A DNA stretch of 64,000 nt from Alteromonas aestuariivivens (lineage in GTDB: Bacteria; Pseudomonadota; Gammaproteobacteria; Enterobacterales; Alteromonadaceae), in contig NZ_QRHA01000005.1 in NCBI RefSeq assembly GCF_003367475.1, positions 279,641 through 343,640 on the forward strand, in the 5' to 3' direction. Numbering within the stretch: the stretch's first letter is position 1; the number at the start of each line of letters is the position of its first letter. The translations under genes were made by a program, and so were the position numbers. Below the pieces are notes generated by a model. The model was not told the DNA's origin. It did not search any database and saw nothing but the letters and a program-made list of their open reading frames with translations. This document shows positions 17,848-28,138 of this stretch, one piece after another.

Positions 17848-19413
17848 TTACCGATTTATCGCCTGAGAATTGATCATCTTGCTCACGTCTGATACCTGCG
17901 CTGAAAAACTCGCTTGCGTAGGCGGAAACTGCTCGAAACTTTTTACGAACTGAGCAATTTGGGCTCCCGCTGGGCCAAGTGTCCAGGAACGATTCTCGGC
18001 CCATTCATCATAGCCACGGGCATGGATAAATCGCTCAAACGGGTCCAGCTTTAAATTGATGATGAACGGAGTTGTCATAGGTTGCTGGGTTGCCCGAAAC
18101 CACTCATGCTGATCAATAAACAGGAACTTCCAGTCGCCGTAACGCATACCGTGAAAGGTAGTCTCAGTAAAATAGTAGAACTCTTTGCGACTGGATGCGC
18201 CCTGATTCAATAACAGCTCACTTTGGTCATAGCCGTCCAGGTGGGCTTTCTGGTTTTTGCCCGCGATTTTTTTGCCATCCAGCAAATCTTGCTTAATGGT
18301 TTTGTCCCCTACCCATGACATGAGGGTGGGCACCCAGTCTTCCATAGTCATGAATTCGCCTGTGTGGGTACCGGGCGCAATTTTGCCAGGCCATTTCACC
18401 AGCATAGGTACTCTGAAGCCCCCTTCCCAGCCCCCTACGCCTTTTTCACCGTGAAATGGCTGATTGCCACCGTCGGGCCAAGAATTGGAAGCCGCGCCGT
18501 TATCGGTTGAAAACATCACAATGGTATTGTCTGCCACACCCAATTCGTCTAACAGGTTAAGCAGCTCACCAACATCGTCATCCAGTTCCATCATACCGTC
18601 AGCGTATAAACCGTAGCCGCTCTTACCCTCATATTCTTTGGTCAGATTAGTGCGATAATGCATTCGGGTAGTATTGTGCCAAACGAAGAATGGCTCATCC
18701 GCCTGGGCTGCCTCGGCAATAAAGCGTTTAGATTGTTGCAGCACATCCTGGTCAAGTGTGCGCTGGCGCTCCCTTCCCCAGCTGCCGAGATCCTTTATTT
18801 CCTGCTTTCCATCGGATAACGCTTTGGAATGAATGACGCCCCGCATCGTTAGATTGAAGCTTTGCTGAGTTTCTTCATCCTTCGGGTAATCATATTGTTC
18901 CGCATACTCACCAGCATTGAGGTGATACAGAATACCGTAAAACTCATCAAACCCATGGTTGGTTGGCAGGTGCTCGTCCCGGTCACCGAGGTGATTCTTA
19001 CCGAACTGACCAGTGGCATAGCCATGATCCTTGAGCATCTCCGCCAGCGTCGGCACGTTTTCCTGCAAGCCCTGTTCGGCACCGGGCAACCCCACCGTAC
19101 TCAGACCAATACGAATCGGGTACTGACCAGTTATGAATGCCGCGCGACCAGCAGTACAGGATGCTTGCGCATAGTGGTCCATAAAGATCATGCCCTCATT
19201 AGCAATGCGGTCGATGTTCGGCGTACTTCCTCCCATCATGCCGCGATGATAGGCGCTGATGTTCCACATCCCTACATCGTCTCCCCAGATGACCAGAATA
19301 TTGGGTTTGTCTGCGGCATGTGCCGTTGCGGTCAACCACCAACTGCACAACAGCAGGAAGGAAAGGCGAACAATTAACTGCATCAGGGTTATTTGTGACT
19401 GGTGGGTTTGCAT
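17848..19413 (-). CDS. exported sulfatase (S1 family, formylglycine type)
   Basis: 521 residues with a signal peptide ending near ATAHA (about residue 33), so it acts in the periplasm or outside. Metal ligands are in ILVIWGDDVGMW (D45 and D46). The modification motif is C86-T-A-G-R, the CxAxR variant of CxPxR, which must be converted to formylglycine by an FGE- or anSME-type enzyme; none is in the window. FSTDNGAA and the HGEKGVGGWEGG region are typical of arylsulfatases. The ester cleaved is unknown; a marine sulfated glycan is plausible. A second Met at residue 11 would give a shorter signal peptide. It lies alone between convergent and tandem sugar genes. Confidence 0.9.
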   Translation of the reverse strand: MQTHQSQITLMQLIVRLSFLLLCSWWLTATAHAADKPNILVIWGDDVGMWNISAYHRGMMGGSTPNIDRIANEGMIFMDHYAQASCTAGRAAFITGQYPIRIGLSTVGLPGAEQGLQENVPTLAEMLKDHGYATGQFGKNHLGDRDEHLPTNHGFDEFYGILYHLNAGEYAEQYDYPKDEETQQSFNLTMRGVIHSKALSDGKQEIKDLGSWGRERQRTLDQDVLQQSKRFIAEAAQADEPFFVWHNTTRMHYRTNLTKEYEGKSGYGLYADGMMELDDDVGELLNLLDELGVADNTIVMFSTDNGAASNSWPDGGNQPFHGEKGVGGWEGGFRVPMLVKWPGKIAPGTHTGEFMTMEDWVPTLMSWVGDKTIKQDLLDGKKIAGKNQKAHLDGYDQSELLLNQGASSRKEFYYFTETTFHGMRYGDWKFLFIDQHEWFRATQQPMTTPFIINLKLDPFERFIHARGYDEWAENRSWTLGPAGAQIAQFVKSFEQFPPTQASFSAQVSDVSKMINSQAINR

Positions 19414-19551
19414 AAGGAAGCGCTGTGGCGGGAACCTAGAATTACCTTAGTCCAAAAACACCGATATGCAACTTACTAAATGGCTTGAAAGAATTGGCAA
19501 CGAACCCGTTTAACACCACAATTTGATCAATAGATTACCCGGCGCAGCAAC

Positions 19552-19585
19552 AAAAAAGCCAGTCAGAATTGTCTGACTGGCTTTT
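19552..19585 (-). terminator. terminator of the zwf-pgl-edd-glk-eda operon
   Basis: AAAAGCCAGTCAGA (19554-19567) pairs with TCTGACTGGCTTTT (19572-19585). On the minus strand a U run follows. It lies 35 bp after the eda stop. Confidence 0.9.
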
Positions 19586-19619
19586 GCAGGAATGGCTCTG
19601 GAGTCACAAAAGGATGAGT

Positions 19620-20264
19620 TTAGCTGCTCGCTCCTGCAACCGCTTCTTTCGCCAGCTGAGTAATTTTGTCCCAGTCGCCAGCTGCGATGGCGTCATCCGG
19701 AGCTACCCACGAACCACCCACGCATTTCACGTTTGGCAACGCGAGGTAATCTTTGTAGTTTGCCGGGCCAATGCCGCCAGTTGGGCAAAAAACCACATCC
19801 GGGAAAGGACCGCCGATAGATTTAAGCGCTTTGATCCCGCCGGAAGCCTCGGCCGGGAAAAATTTCATGTATTGATAACCGGCATCTTTACCTTTCATCA
19901 GGTCGGAAATAGAAGAAATTCCCGGGATCAAAGGAATATCACACTCAATACCCGCTTCCAGCAATTCTTTGGTCATACCCGGGCTGATAGCAAACTTTGC
20001 TCCGGCCTCGGCCACTTCCTTGAGTTGCTGTGCGTTTGTCACAGTACCTGCGCCAATCAGGGCATCAGGCAATTGTTCTGCGATAGTTTTAATGACATCG
20101 AGGGCCACTGGCGTACGCAAAGTCACTTCCAGTACTTTAATGCCTCCTGCCATCAATGCTTTCGCCAAAGGCACTGCTTTATCCAAATCGTGGATAACCA
20201 GTACTGGAACGACGGGTCCGGCAGCAAATACTTCAGCCGGAGATATTTTCCAATTCGTAGTCAT
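19620..20264 (-). CDS. eda: KDPG aldolase (2-dehydro-3-deoxyphosphogluconate aldolase)
   Basis: 214 residues. Splits KDPG into pyruvate and glyceraldehyde-3-phosphate, the last step of the Entner-Doudoroff pathway. Schiff-base lysine K134 is in YMKFFPAE and catalytic E46 in LEVTLRTP. I use ATG 20264, four bases after the glk stop; its MTTNWKISP start matches the family, whereas the frame's upstream codons lie inside glk. It is the last gene of zwf-pgl-edd-glk-eda. KDPG, its substrate, is the known HexR effector. Confidence 0.97.
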   Translation of the reverse strand: MTTNWKISPAEVFAAGPVVPVLVIHDLDKAVPLAKALMAGGIKVLEVTLRTPVALDVIKTIAEQLPDALIGAGTVTNAQQLKEVAEAGAKFAISPGMTKELLEAGIECDIPLIPGISSISDLMKGKDAGYQYMKFFPAEASGGIKALKSIGGPFPDVVFCPTGGIGPANYKDYLALPNVKCVGGSWVAPDDAIAAGDWDKITQLAKEAVAGASS

Positions 20265-20268
20265 GGTT

Positions 20269-21222
20269 TCAACTCGCAGTATGTTGTTGTAAATACGCTG
20301 ACGCACCAAGTAAGCCGTGATCTGGCTCTGCGATCAGGTATGTGGGTATATCTTTGACGTAGTGCTTCATCTGCCCTTTCGCCTCAAAGCGGGCTCTGAA
20401 ATCACTTTCGCGGATATAATCGGTAAACCGGGTGGCAATGCCACCACCAATAAATACGCCACCGGTAGTGGCCATATTAAGTGCCAGATTACCTGCAAAG
20501 CTGCCCATAATCCGACAAAACTGGGTCAGGGCAGCAGCGCAAATGTCACAACTGCCATCCAGCGCTTTTTCAGTAATCTGTGCTGGCTCAGTGAAACGCG
20601 CAGGCTGTTCATGGTGCCCCGCCAGCGCCGTGTAAATGTTCACGATACCGCGCCCGGACATAACCTCTTCAGCTGAGGCCCTGCCGAACGTCTTGTATAA
20701 ATGACGCCAGATAACCACGTCGGTTTCGTCGACGGGAGCAAAGTCCACATGACCACCTTCACCGTCCAGCGTTTGCCATCCGGTTGACGTCATTGTGATA
20801 TGTTCTACCCCAAGGCCAGTCCCGGGGCCAAACACTGCAATATTGCCACCGCTGACTGCAGTGCCTTCACCAATCTGAATGACCTGGTCACCGGACAACA
20901 CCGGCAAAGAATGGGCAACTGCGGTAAAGTCGTTGATCACAAACAACGCATCCAGTTTGAGTTGCTGTTTTAACGCGGTTTGCGAAAACGCCCAGCTGTG
21001 GTTGGTCATAGCAACCTGATCACCCAATACCGGACAGGCTATTGCGATACACCCCTGGGTAAACTTGTGCTCCGGATGTTCTGAAAAATACTGCGAAATT
21101 GCCAGGTCGATGCTGGCAAATTCCTGACAGAGGTATTTTTGAATGTCCGTCACCCCAGACTCGGTAACCCGGGCAACACGAATGTTCGTGCCGCCAACAT
21201 CTGCTACAAACCGAGCGCTCAT
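20269..21222 (-). CDS. glk: glucokinase
   Basis: 317 residues. Phosphorylates free glucose with ATP to glucose-6-phosphate. ATP-binding motif DVGGTN (8-13), [19 protein letters not shown] and [10 protein letters not shown] mark the bacterial glucokinase (Glk) family. The ATG at 21222 overlaps the edd stop (ATGA), with AGGAG eight bases upstream, so the two are translationally coupled. In context it takes glucose from MalQ and external sugars into the Zwf step of the same operon. Confidence 0.97.
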   Translation of the reverse strand: MSARFVADVGGTNIRVARVTESGVTDIQKYLCQEFASIDLAISQYFSEHPEHKFTQGCIAIACPVLGDQVAMTNHSWAFSQTALKQQLKLDALFVINDFTAVAHSLPVLSGDQVIQIGEGTAVSGGNIAVFGPGTGLGVEHITMTSTGWQTLDGEGGHVDFAPVDETDVVIWRHLYKTFGRASAEEVMSGRGIVNIYTALAGHHEQPARFTEPAQITEKALDGSCDICAAALTQFCRIMGSFAGNLALNMATTGGVFIGGGIATRFTDYIRESDFRARFEAKGQMKHYVKDIPTYLIAEPDHGLLGASAYLQQHTAS

Positions 21223-23048
21223 AACGGTTGCTCCTGCGATACAAACAGCGAGCAAGCACCTTCTTCTGCACCACTCAGTGTTGAACGTACACCTGCAAAC
21301 AGTTCACGGCCCATTCCCTGTTGATGTTTATCAACATTTCCCGGCCTGATTTCCCGCCCTGCCAGTGTTTCTTCATCAACACACAGCGTAAGTTCACCGG
21401 TAGCAGTGTTCAATTCGATAATGTCACCGCTCTCAACCTTGCTGAGCAGACCACCATGGTAAGCCTCGGGGGTTACGTGGATTGCTGCCGGAACCTTACC
21501 GGAGGCGCCGGACATTCGCCCGTCGGTTACCAGTGCCACCTTATAGCCACGATCCTGCAGTACACCAAGAGGTGGGGTTAAACGGTGCAGTTCCGGCATG
21601 CCGATGGCTGATGGGCCCTGATAACGCACCACTACCACACAGTCCTTGTCCAGATCGCCGGCTTTGAAAGCTGCATCAAGCTCATACTGGTCTTCAAATA
21701 CCACAGCAGGTGCCTTGATATGAAAATGAGGATTGCGCAATGCGGAGGTTTTTATTACTGAACGCCCCAGATTTCCGGTCAGAACGGTCAGACCACCGTC
21801 TGGCTTAAAGGGCGCTTTGACAGACGCTACCACTTCCTTGTCGAACGATTCAGTGGGGCCATCCCGCCAAATCAGTTCGCCATCCTGCAAAACAGGCTCT
21901 TTGGTGTACTGCTCCAATCCTTCACCACAAATGGTTTTAACATCGTTATGCAGCAGGCCAGCATCCAACAGTTCCCTGAAGAGCAGAGCCATCCCCCCGG
22001 CAGCGGTAAAATGGTTTATATCTGCAGAACCGTTTGGATAAATTCGGGTGAGCAGTGGCACAGCATTGGAAATATCCGAGAAATCATCCCAGTTAATGAT
22101 GTAACCAGCTGCACGGGCCACTGCAATCAGGTGCATGGTATGGTTGGTTGAACCACCGGTTGCCAGCAGTGCAACCAGCCCATTCACCAGCGCCTTGGCA
22201 TCCACAATGTGCCCGATGGGCGTATAGTTGTCACCAAGGTCCGTCAGGCGAGTAGCCTGAACAGCGGCCGCTTTGGTGAGGGCGTCACGTAATGGCGTGC
22301 CCGGATTAACGAACGACGACCCCGGCAAATGCAAGCCCATCATCTCAACTATCAGCTGATTTGAGTTGGCAGTACCGTAAAATGTACAGGTACCGGCGGA
22401 ATGATAAGACTGGGATTCAGCCTCAAGCAGTTCCTCACGCCCGGCTTTCCCCTCAGCGTAAGCCTGACGTACCCGTGCCTTTTCTTTATTCGGCAAGCCT
22501 GACGGCATTGGCCCAGCGGGGACAAATACTGTTGGCAGGTGCCCGAACGCAAGCGCGCCCATCAAAAGGCCTGGGACAATCTTGTCACAGATCCCAAGCA
22601 TCAGAGTGGCATCGAACATATTGTGTGAAAGCGAAACCGCCGCTGACTGGGCGATGATGTCGCGGCTCATCAGGCTGAGTTCCATCCCCGGGTTACCCTG
22701 AGTAACACCGTCACACATTGCCGGAACGCCGCCGGCAAACTGTGCCACACTGCCAACCGAATTAATGGCTTCCTTGATTATTGCCGGATAGCTTTCATAA
22801 GGCTGGTGGGCAGAAAGCATATCGTTGTATGAGGACACTATCGCCACGTTGGCCTTGGTCATACTGCGTAAGTCGGCTTTCTCACTCGCTCCACAGGCGG
22901 CAAAACCGTGAGCAAGGTTTCCACACGACAGCACTCCCCGGTGTGGCCCTTGTTCCCTGGCCTGCTCAATTTTGTCCAGGTACGCCTGGCGGGTAGCCCG
23001 GCTACGCTCGATAATCCGCTGAGTAACCTCAGCAATCTGTGAATTCAT
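21219..23048 (-). CDS. edd: 6-phosphogluconate dehydratase
   Basis: 609 residues, full length. Iron-sulfur dehydratase of the IlvD/Edd family that turns 6-phosphogluconate into KDPG. Characteristic stretches are [32 protein letters not shown] and the C-terminal [17 protein letters not shown]. The cluster cysteines are those in PAMCDG and GICDK. ATG 23048 has AGGAG upstream. It follows pgl by 9 bp and overlaps glk by 4 bases. Confidence 0.98.
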   Translation of the reverse strand: MNSQIAEVTQRIIERSRATRQAYLDKIEQAREQGPHRGVLSCGNLAHGFAACGASEKADLRSMTKANVAIVSSYNDMLSAHQPYESYPAIIKEAINSVGSVAQFAGGVPAMCDGVTQGNPGMELSLMSRDIIAQSAAVSLSHNMFDATLMLGICDKIVPGLLMGALAFGHLPTVFVPAGPMPSGLPNKEKARVRQAYAEGKAGREELLEAESQSYHSAGTCTFYGTANSNQLIVEMMGLHLPGSSFVNPGTPLRDALTKAAAVQATRLTDLGDNYTPIGHIVDAKALVNGLVALLATGGSTNHTMHLIAVARAAGYIINWDDFSDISNAVPLLTRIYPNGSADINHFTAAGGMALLFRELLDAGLLHNDVKTICGEGLEQYTKEPVLQDGELIWRDGPTESFDKEVVASVKAPFKPDGGLTVLTGNLGRSVIKTSALRNPHFHIKAPAVVFEDQYELDAAFKAGDLDKDCVVVVRYQGPSAIGMPELHRLTPPLGVLQDRGYKVALVTDGRMSGASGKVPAAIHVTPEAYHGGLLSKVESGDIIELNTATGELTLCVDEETLAGREIRPGNVDKHQQGMGRELFAGVRSTLSGAEEGACSLFVSQEQPL

Positions 23049-23057
23049 AATTAACTC

Positions 23058-23750
23058 CTAAGGCGCCCACATTAAGGTAACAGGTGCGCGGTTTACCACC
23101 GCAGTAATGGGCTTTTGCACTTCGGTTGCACCAGACAGCGCATCGGTTAACACGTCCTTTTTACTCTCGCCGGTCAGGTGCAGAAAAATATTTCGGCTGT
23201 TCAGCAAAGCCGGCAAGGTCAAAGAGATGCGCTGATGGGGAGCCGTTGTTGGCTGTACAGCAATGCAGACCCGGCCACTGTCCATATCCAGACCGGCTTC
23301 GACCTGTTCTGAGCAGGGAAACAAAGATGCAGTGTGGCCATCTTCACCCATTCCGAGAATCAGGGCATCAAAAGGCTGAGCCAAATTCGCAACCCGCGAT
23401 TCAGCCTCACCAATGCCGTCTTTGGCATCGCTGTGGTCGGTTTTCAGGGTAACAAAATTGGCAACTGACGCCTTATTCTGAATCAGGTTTTCTCTAACCA
23501 AACGGGTGTTGCTGGCATCATCGGCCTCATCGACCCAACGCTCATCTGCCAGCGTTACATCTACCTTATCCCACTCCAGGTCTGCGTTACTCAAAGTCTG
23601 AAACAACGCGAGGGGCGTTCGGCCCCCACTCACTACCAAACTGGCGCGACCGCGTTTGGCGATACCATCAGACAAAATGGAGACCAACTGCGCGGCAAAT
23701 GCTTCAGTAAGTGCCTGAGGGCTTTCAAAAGACTGTGTTGTCAGTGCCAT
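23058..23750 (-). CDS. pgl: 6-phosphogluconolactonase (DevB/SOL type)
   Basis: 230 residues. Hydrolyses 6-phosphogluconolactone made by Zwf. VVSGGRTPLALFQTLS, LADERWV and LILGMGEDGHTASLFP are family motifs. It begins one base after the zwf stop and lacks a clear ribosome site, so translation is probably coupled to zwf. Second gene of the operon. Confidence 0.97.
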   Translation of the reverse strand: MALTTQSFESPQALTEAFAAQLVSILSDGIAKRGRASLVVSGGRTPLALFQTLSNADLEWDKVDVTLADERWVDEADDASNTRLVRENLIQNKASVANFVTLKTDHSDAKDGIGEAESRVANLAQPFDALILGMGEDGHTASLFPCSEQVEAGLDMDSGRVCIAVQPTTAPHQRISLTLPALLNSRNIFLHLTGESKKDVLTDALSGATEVQKPITAVVNRAPVTLMWAP

Positions 23751-23751
23751 G

Positions 23752-25251
23752 TTACTTTTTACCTGATTTTGTCAGTTTACTTTCATACCAGCTGCGATTT
23801 TCTCTGGCCAGCAGACCGATCGATTCAACCGGGCCCCAGGTTCCGGCCTGATATGGCTCGGGTGGCTCATTGGTATTTTTCCAGGCCTCCAGAATGGAGT
23901 CTACCCAGGTCCAGGCCTGCTCGATTTCATCACGACGCACAAACAGCGCCTGATTGCCTAACATTACTTCCAACAACAGTTTTTCATACGCATCAGGAAT
24001 GCGTTCATCCGAAAACGCTTCCGAGAAGCTCAGGTTAAGCTTGGATTTCTGCAAATCCATTGAACCGGAACTGGTCAGCCCTGGCACCTTGTTCATTACC
24101 GTGATCTCTACCCCTTCATCGGGCTGCAGACGGATAACCAATTTGTTCGGTGGCAGATTTTTGAAGCTTTCGCCGAACAGGTTGTGCGGTTGGCGCTTGA
24201 AGTAAATAACAACCTCACTGACCTTGGTGGGCATGCGCTTACCGGTGCGCAAGTAAAACGGAACCCCGGCCCAGCGCCAGTTGTCAATTTCCGCTTTTAT
24301 CGCTACAAAAGTTTCAGTCTGGCTTTGCGTATTGGCACCATCTTCTTCGAGGTACCCGGGTACTTCCTCACCTTTGACAAAGCCGGCTGTGTACTGCCCG
24401 CGGACCGTACTCTCGTTTACATTGGTTGAATTTATCGGACGCAACGCCTTGAGCACTTTCAGTTTTTCGTTACGAATATTGCTTGCTTCCAGCGTTGCAG
24501 GCGGTTCCATAGCCACCAGAGACAAAATCTGCAACAGGTGATTTTGAACCATATCCCGCATCTGGCCGGCATCATCAAAGTAGCCCCACCGCCCTTCAAT
24601 CCCTACGGACTCCGCAACACTGATCTGTACGTGATCGATACAGTTGTGGTCCCAGTTGGTAGTGAAAATTGAATTGGCAAAACGCAGTGCAATCAGGTTA
24701 AGTACCGTTTCCTTACCCAGGTAATGATCGATACGGTAAATCTGCGATTCCTTAAAGAATTCAGCAACCTGATCGTTGATGACCATGGAAGATTCGAGAT
24801 CGTGACCAATCGGTTTTTCCAGAACAAGGCGTACACTGCTGTCAATGATGTTACAACTGTGCAGGCCACGACAGATGTCACCGTAAATGGCCGGTGGCGT
24901 TGCCAGATAGCACACCATTGTTCTTTCCGCATCGACGTGCTCTTCCAGCGACTTGTAGCTGTCCATTTCCTTCATATCAACGCAGGCGTAGTCAAGGCGG
25001 GCCTGCATGCGTGCCCAGGTTTCTTCGCAAAGCGACTCTGAGCTGAATTTCTTGATATTAACCTTTGCTTCTTCAACAAATGCTTCAACCGACATTTCCT
25101 GCCGGGCTACACCGATGATTTTGGTGTCCGGATGGATAAGCTCAGCTTTTTCCAGCTGGTAAAGAGACGGCAGCAACTTGCGCCGAGAGAGATCCCCCAG
25201 TGCGCCAAACAGCACAAAATCACAGGGTTCAAAGGAATTATCCATTACCAT
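23752..25251 (-). CDS. zwf: glucose-6-phosphate 1-dehydrogenase
   Basis: 499 residues. Oxidises glucose-6-phosphate to the lactone with NADP+. N-terminal cofactor motif GALGDLSRRK (16-25) and the active-site signature RIDHYLGK (173-180) are intact. ATG 25251 has AAAGG eight bases upstream; ATG 25245 is a possible alternative. It is the first gene of zwf-pgl-edd-glk-eda and is divergent from hexR, with a HexR-like palindrome about 100 bp upstream. Confidence 0.98.
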   Translation of the reverse strand: MVMDNSFEPCDFVLFGALGDLSRRKLLPSLYQLEKAELIHPDTKIIGVARQEMSVEAFVEEAKVNIKKFSSESLCEETWARMQARLDYACVDMKEMDSYKSLEEHVDAERTMVCYLATPPAIYGDICRGLHSCNIIDSSVRLVLEKPIGHDLESSMVINDQVAEFFKESQIYRIDHYLGKETVLNLIALRFANSIFTTNWDHNCIDHVQISVAESVGIEGRWGYFDDAGQMRDMVQNHLLQILSLVAMEPPATLEASNIRNEKLKVLKALRPINSTNVNESTVRGQYTAGFVKGEEVPGYLEEDGANTQSQTETFVAIKAEIDNWRWAGVPFYLRTGKRMPTKVSEVVIYFKRQPHNLFGESFKNLPPNKLVIRLQPDEGVEITVMNKVPGLTSSGSMDLQKSKLNLSFSEAFSDERIPDAYEKLLLEVMLGNQALFVRRDEIEQAWTWVDSILEAWKNTNEPPEPYQAGTWGPVESIGLLARENRSWYESKLTKSGKK

Positions 25252-25349
25252 ATTGTTGACCTTTTAAATAATAAAACCGGTAACAGCAGACGACATCCCA
25301 ATTTTTGTTTCAGGGAACGTGTCTGTTATTAGCATTAAGTTAACACTAA

Positions 25350-25366
25350 TTGTAGTAAAATTACAA
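25350..25366. promoter_or_regulatory. HexR operator between zwf and hexR
   Basis: TTGTAGTAAAATTACAA is a 17-bp palindrome with one mismatched position pair; the core matches TGTAATwwwATTACA at 14 of 15 positions. It lies 99 bp upstream of zwf and 164 bp upstream of hexR. Confidence 0.75.
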
Positions 25367-25432
25367 CTTAACCATGAAATGCCATTTTCAGCGATAATTC
25401 ATGCCCTTCTTGAGGGCATTTTCAGGTCCATT

Positions 25433-25447
25433 TGTCAAAAAATTACA
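25433..25447. promoter_or_regulatory. second, weaker HexR-like site upstream of hexR
   Basis: TGTCAAAAAATTACA keeps the TGT and the whole right half ATTACA, with two mismatches on the left. It lies 83 bp before the hexR start and could serve autoregulation. Confidence 0.4.
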
Positions 25448-25529
25448 TTTTTCTTGTTACTTAGGTCACTTTGAGTACTATAGTGAGAGAAAGAGGCTCA
25501 AACATTATTCAACCAAGCGCTATATCTGT

Positions 25530-26381
25530 ATGAATATTCTTGAAAAGATCACTCAAAACAAAGCGGCCTTCAGTAAGTCTGAGCGCAAAGTAGCAGAAAT
25601 CATTCTGGCCAATCCTCAGACTGCTATTCATTCGAGTATAGCAACCCTGGCTAAAATGTCTGACGTCAGTGAGCCCACCGTTAATCGCTTCTGCCGGCGT
25701 CTGGATACCAAGGGATTCCCTGATTTCAAATTGCACCTTGCGCAAAGTCTGGCCAATGGTACACCCTATGTGAACCGTCACGTAGATGAAAATGACGGCC
25801 CGCAGGAATACACCAACAAAATATTTGAATCCACCATGGCCTCACTGGAAGTCGCCAGGCAATCGGTAGACGTAAACACAGTAAACCGGGTTGTCGATTT
25901 GCTCACCCAGGCACAGAAAATTTCCTTTTTTGGCCTCGGGGCATCAGCATCTGTGGCACACGATGCCCTGAATAAATTTTTTCGGTTTAATGTTCCTGTC
26001 GTTTATTTCGAAGACATTCTCATGCAGCGCATGAGTTGCATGAACTGTGACGAAGGCGATGTGGTTGTGCTGTTTTCTCACACTGGCCGCACCAAGAGCC
26101 TGGTCGAAATTGCTCAGATAGCCCGAATGAACGACGCGACCGTGGTAGGAATTACCTCAGGCGACAGCCCGCTGGCTCAGGAATGTACCTATGTATTGTC
26201 GCTTGAAGTACCTGAAGACACTGACATGTACATGCCAATGGCTTCCCGTATTGCTCAGTTGACCATGATTGACGTACTGGCGACAGGCTTCACGCTAAGA
26301 CGGGGCAACAAATTTCGCGAGAACCTCAAGCGCGTTAAAGATACGCTGCGTGGATCCCGTTACGAAAAGAAATCTGATTAA
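25530..26381 (+). CDS. hexR: HexR, RpiR-family KDPG-sensing regulator
   Basis: 283 residues from ATG 25530; the frame is open further upstream, but that part contains operator DNA and has no homology I recognise, while 283 fits known HexR. The N-terminal RpiR helix-turn-helix (about 1-75; the recognition helix includes SEPTVNRFCRRL) is followed by a SIS domain (about 125-260, FFGLGASASVAHDA and LFSHTGRTKSLVE) that binds phosphosugar. In Pseudomonas and Shewanella HexR controls zwf, edd, eda, gapA, pyk and ppsA and is released by KDPG. The divergent zwf operon and nearby pykA fit this. Confidence 0.95.
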   Translation: MNILEKITQNKAAFSKSERKVAEIILANPQTAIHSSIATLAKMSDVSEPTVNRFCRRLDTKGFPDFKLHLAQSLANGTPYVNRHVDENDGPQEYTNKIFESTMASLEVARQSVDVNTVNRVVDLLTQAQKISFFGLGASASVAHDALNKFFRFNVPVVYFEDILMQRMSCMNCDEGDVVVLFSHTGRTKSLVEIAQIARMNDATVVGITSGDSPLAQECTYVLSLEVPEDTDMYMPMASRIAQLTMIDVLATGFTLRRGNKFRENLKRVKDTLRGSRYEKKSD

Positions 26382-26391
26382 AATCAGATTT
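26370..26391. repeat. 22-nt palindrome over the hexR stop codon
   Basis: AAATCTGATT (26370-26379) and AATCAGATTT (26382-26391) are exact complements with two bases between them; the hexR stop lies in the centre. It immediately precedes the terminator. Confidence 0.5.
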
Positions 26392-26398
26392 AAAACCC

Positions 26399-26423
26399 AT
26401 AGCCGCGTTGAAGCGGCTTTTTT
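26399..26423 (+). terminator. hexR terminator
   Basis: AGCCGC (26401-26406) pairs with GCGGCT (26413-26418) and five T follow. Confidence 0.85.
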
Positions 26424-26475
26424 ACGCCTGCCCAGCCTTTGTTTTGAGTCTATACTGGTATGGTGAGTTAACTAA

Positions 26476-26504
26476 TTGTTGGCTGGCATTCACATTTCTA
26501 ATAA
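26476..26504 (+). promoter_or_regulatory. possible pykA promoter
   Basis: TTGTTG (26476-26481), 17-bp spacer, TAATAA (26499-26504). Predicted start near 26511, so the HexR-like site at 26520 would lie just downstream, a repressing position. Weak boxes. Confidence 0.35.
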
Positions 26505-26519
26505 ATTCGACTACAATTC

Positions 26520-26534
26520 TGTAATTAAATTACG
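26520..26534. promoter_or_regulatory. HexR-like operator upstream of pykA
   Basis: TGTAATTAAATTACG matches TGTAATwwwATTACA at 14 of 15 positions and contains a perfect 13-bp palindrome, 96 bp upstream of the pykA start. Confidence 0.7.
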
Positions 26535-26629
26535 TAACGCAATTTCAGCAGCTGTATTTCTCAGCCGGCGATTCCAGGGGTGTATACCCGGAACCTGTAC
26601 TAACGACACCGAGATAGCGACTCAATCCT

Positions 26630-28066
26630 ATGACTAGAAGAACCAAAATCCTCGCCACTTTAGGCCCCGCCACCGATTCCCTTGAAATGATTCAGGCCAT
26701 TATTGAGGCCGGTGCCAACGTGGTTCGTATGAATTTCTCTCACGGCCAGGCTGAAGACCATATTGAGCGTGCCCAACGAGTGCGCCAGGCGGCCAAAAAT
26801 CTGGGTAAGTACGTAGCCATTCTGGGTGATTTGCAAGGCCCTAAAATTCGTGTTGCACGATTCAAGGAAGGTTCGGTGAAGCTTAAGGTGGGTGCCGCGT
26901 TCACCCTTGACGCCGAAATGGCCAGGGACGACGGCACGGAAACGGCGGTTGGTATTGACTACAAGGCCCTGCCCGACGACGTTAGTAGTGGTGATATTCT
27001 GCTGTTGGATGACGGCCGTATTCAGCTGCAGGTTACTTCAGTTGAAGGCCGTAAAGTTCACACCACTGTAACTGTGGGTGGCAAACTTTCTAATAACAAG
27101 GGCATCAATCGCCAGGGCGGCGGGTTGTCGGCAGAAGCACTGACCGAAAAGGACAAGGAAGACATCAAGACTGCGGCCAAAATAGGTGTAGACTACCTTG
27201 CTGTTTCGTTCCCACGGTGCGGTGCTGATCTGAACTACGCTCGCGAGTTAGCCCAGGCAGCCGGTTGTCATGCAAAAATTTGCGCCAAGGTTGAACGTGC
27301 AGAAGCAGTTGCCACCCCGGAAGCGATCGACGACATCATCAGCGCCTCTGACGCCGTAATGGTAGCCCGTGGCGATTTAGGTGTTGAGATTGGCGACGCA
27401 GAACTGGTAGGTGTTCAGAAGAAGCTTATTTCTCGCTCCCGCCAGCTTAACCGTGTGGTGATTACAGCGACCCAAATGATGGAATCCATGATCACCAGCC
27501 CCATGCCTACCCGCGCAGAAGTTATGGATGTTGCCAACGCCGTGCTGGATGGTACCGATGCAGTAATGCTGTCTGCAGAAACCGCAGCAGGTGATTATCC
27601 GGTTGAAACCGTAAAAGCAATGGCCAGGGTTTGTGAAGGTGCCGAGACCCACCCTAGCATAAAGATATCCAAGCACCGCATGGACGACATTTTTTCATCT
27701 GTCAGTGAGTCTATTGCGCTGTCAGCAGTTTATGCTGCAAACCATTTACCCAGTATCCGCGCGATTGTTGGGCTGACGGAAAGTGGTAACACCCCCAAAC
27801 TTATGTCTCGCATTACCACTTCGCTGCCAATTATTGCCATGTCCAGACACGAAGAAACGCTCAATAGCATGGCCTTATTTCGCGGTGTTAAACCGGTCTT
27901 TTTTGATTCCCGTAACAGTGAACCAGGCCAGCTTAAAACTGACGTAATGGACGTTTTAAAAGAGCATGGACTGGTCAAACCGGGCGACTGCGTCATCCTC
28001 ACCTATGGTGATGAAATGGAAAAAGTCGGCTCGACCAACGCAATGAAAATTGTGAAAGTAGACTAA
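26630..28066 (+). CDS. pykA: pyruvate kinase (PykA type)
   Basis: 478 residues. Converts phosphoenolpyruvate and ADP to pyruvate and [25 protein letters not shown], the active-site lysine region [13 protein letters not shown] and [12 protein letters not shown] are intact, and the substrate loop ATQMMESMI is present. The sequence resembles E. coli PykA (AMP- and sugar-phosphate-activated) rather than PykF. A HexR-like site lies upstream and a terminator downstream. It completes the route from glucose to pyruvate in this region. Confidence 0.97.
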   Translation: MTRRTKILATLGPATDSLEMIQAIIEAGANVVRMNFSHGQAEDHIERAQRVRQAAKNLGKYVAILGDLQGPKIRVARFKEGSVKLKVGAAFTLDAEMARDDGTETAVGIDYKALPDDVSSGDILLLDDGRIQLQVTSVEGRKVHTTVTVGGKLSNNKGINRQGGGLSAEALTEKDKEDIKTAAKIGVDYLAVSFPRCGADLNYARELAQAAGCHAKICAKVERAEAVATPEAIDDIISASDAVMVARGDLGVEIGDAELVGVQKKLISRSRQLNRVVITATQMMESMITSPMPTRAEVMDVANAVLDGTDAVMLSAETAAGDYPVETVKAMARVCEGAETHPSIKISKHRMDDIFSSVSESIALSAVYAANHLPSIRAIVGLTESGNTPKLMSRITTSLPIIAMSRHEETLNSMALFRGVKPVFFDSRNSEPGQLKTDVMDVLKEHGLVKPGDCVILTYGDEMEKVGSTNAMKIVKVD

Positions 28067-28108
28067 CTAAGCCTGGGCTGCTTTGGCCTGACAAGGTTTT
28101 AAGAAATC

Positions 28109-28135
28109 AGCCGGAGTGATACTCCGGCTTTTTTA
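28109..28135 (+). terminator. pykA terminator
   Basis: AGCCGGAGT (28109-28117) pairs with ACTCCGGCT (28121-28129), followed by a T run. It abuts the end of the convergent nitroreductase gene. Confidence 0.9.
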
Positions 28136-28138
28136 TTG

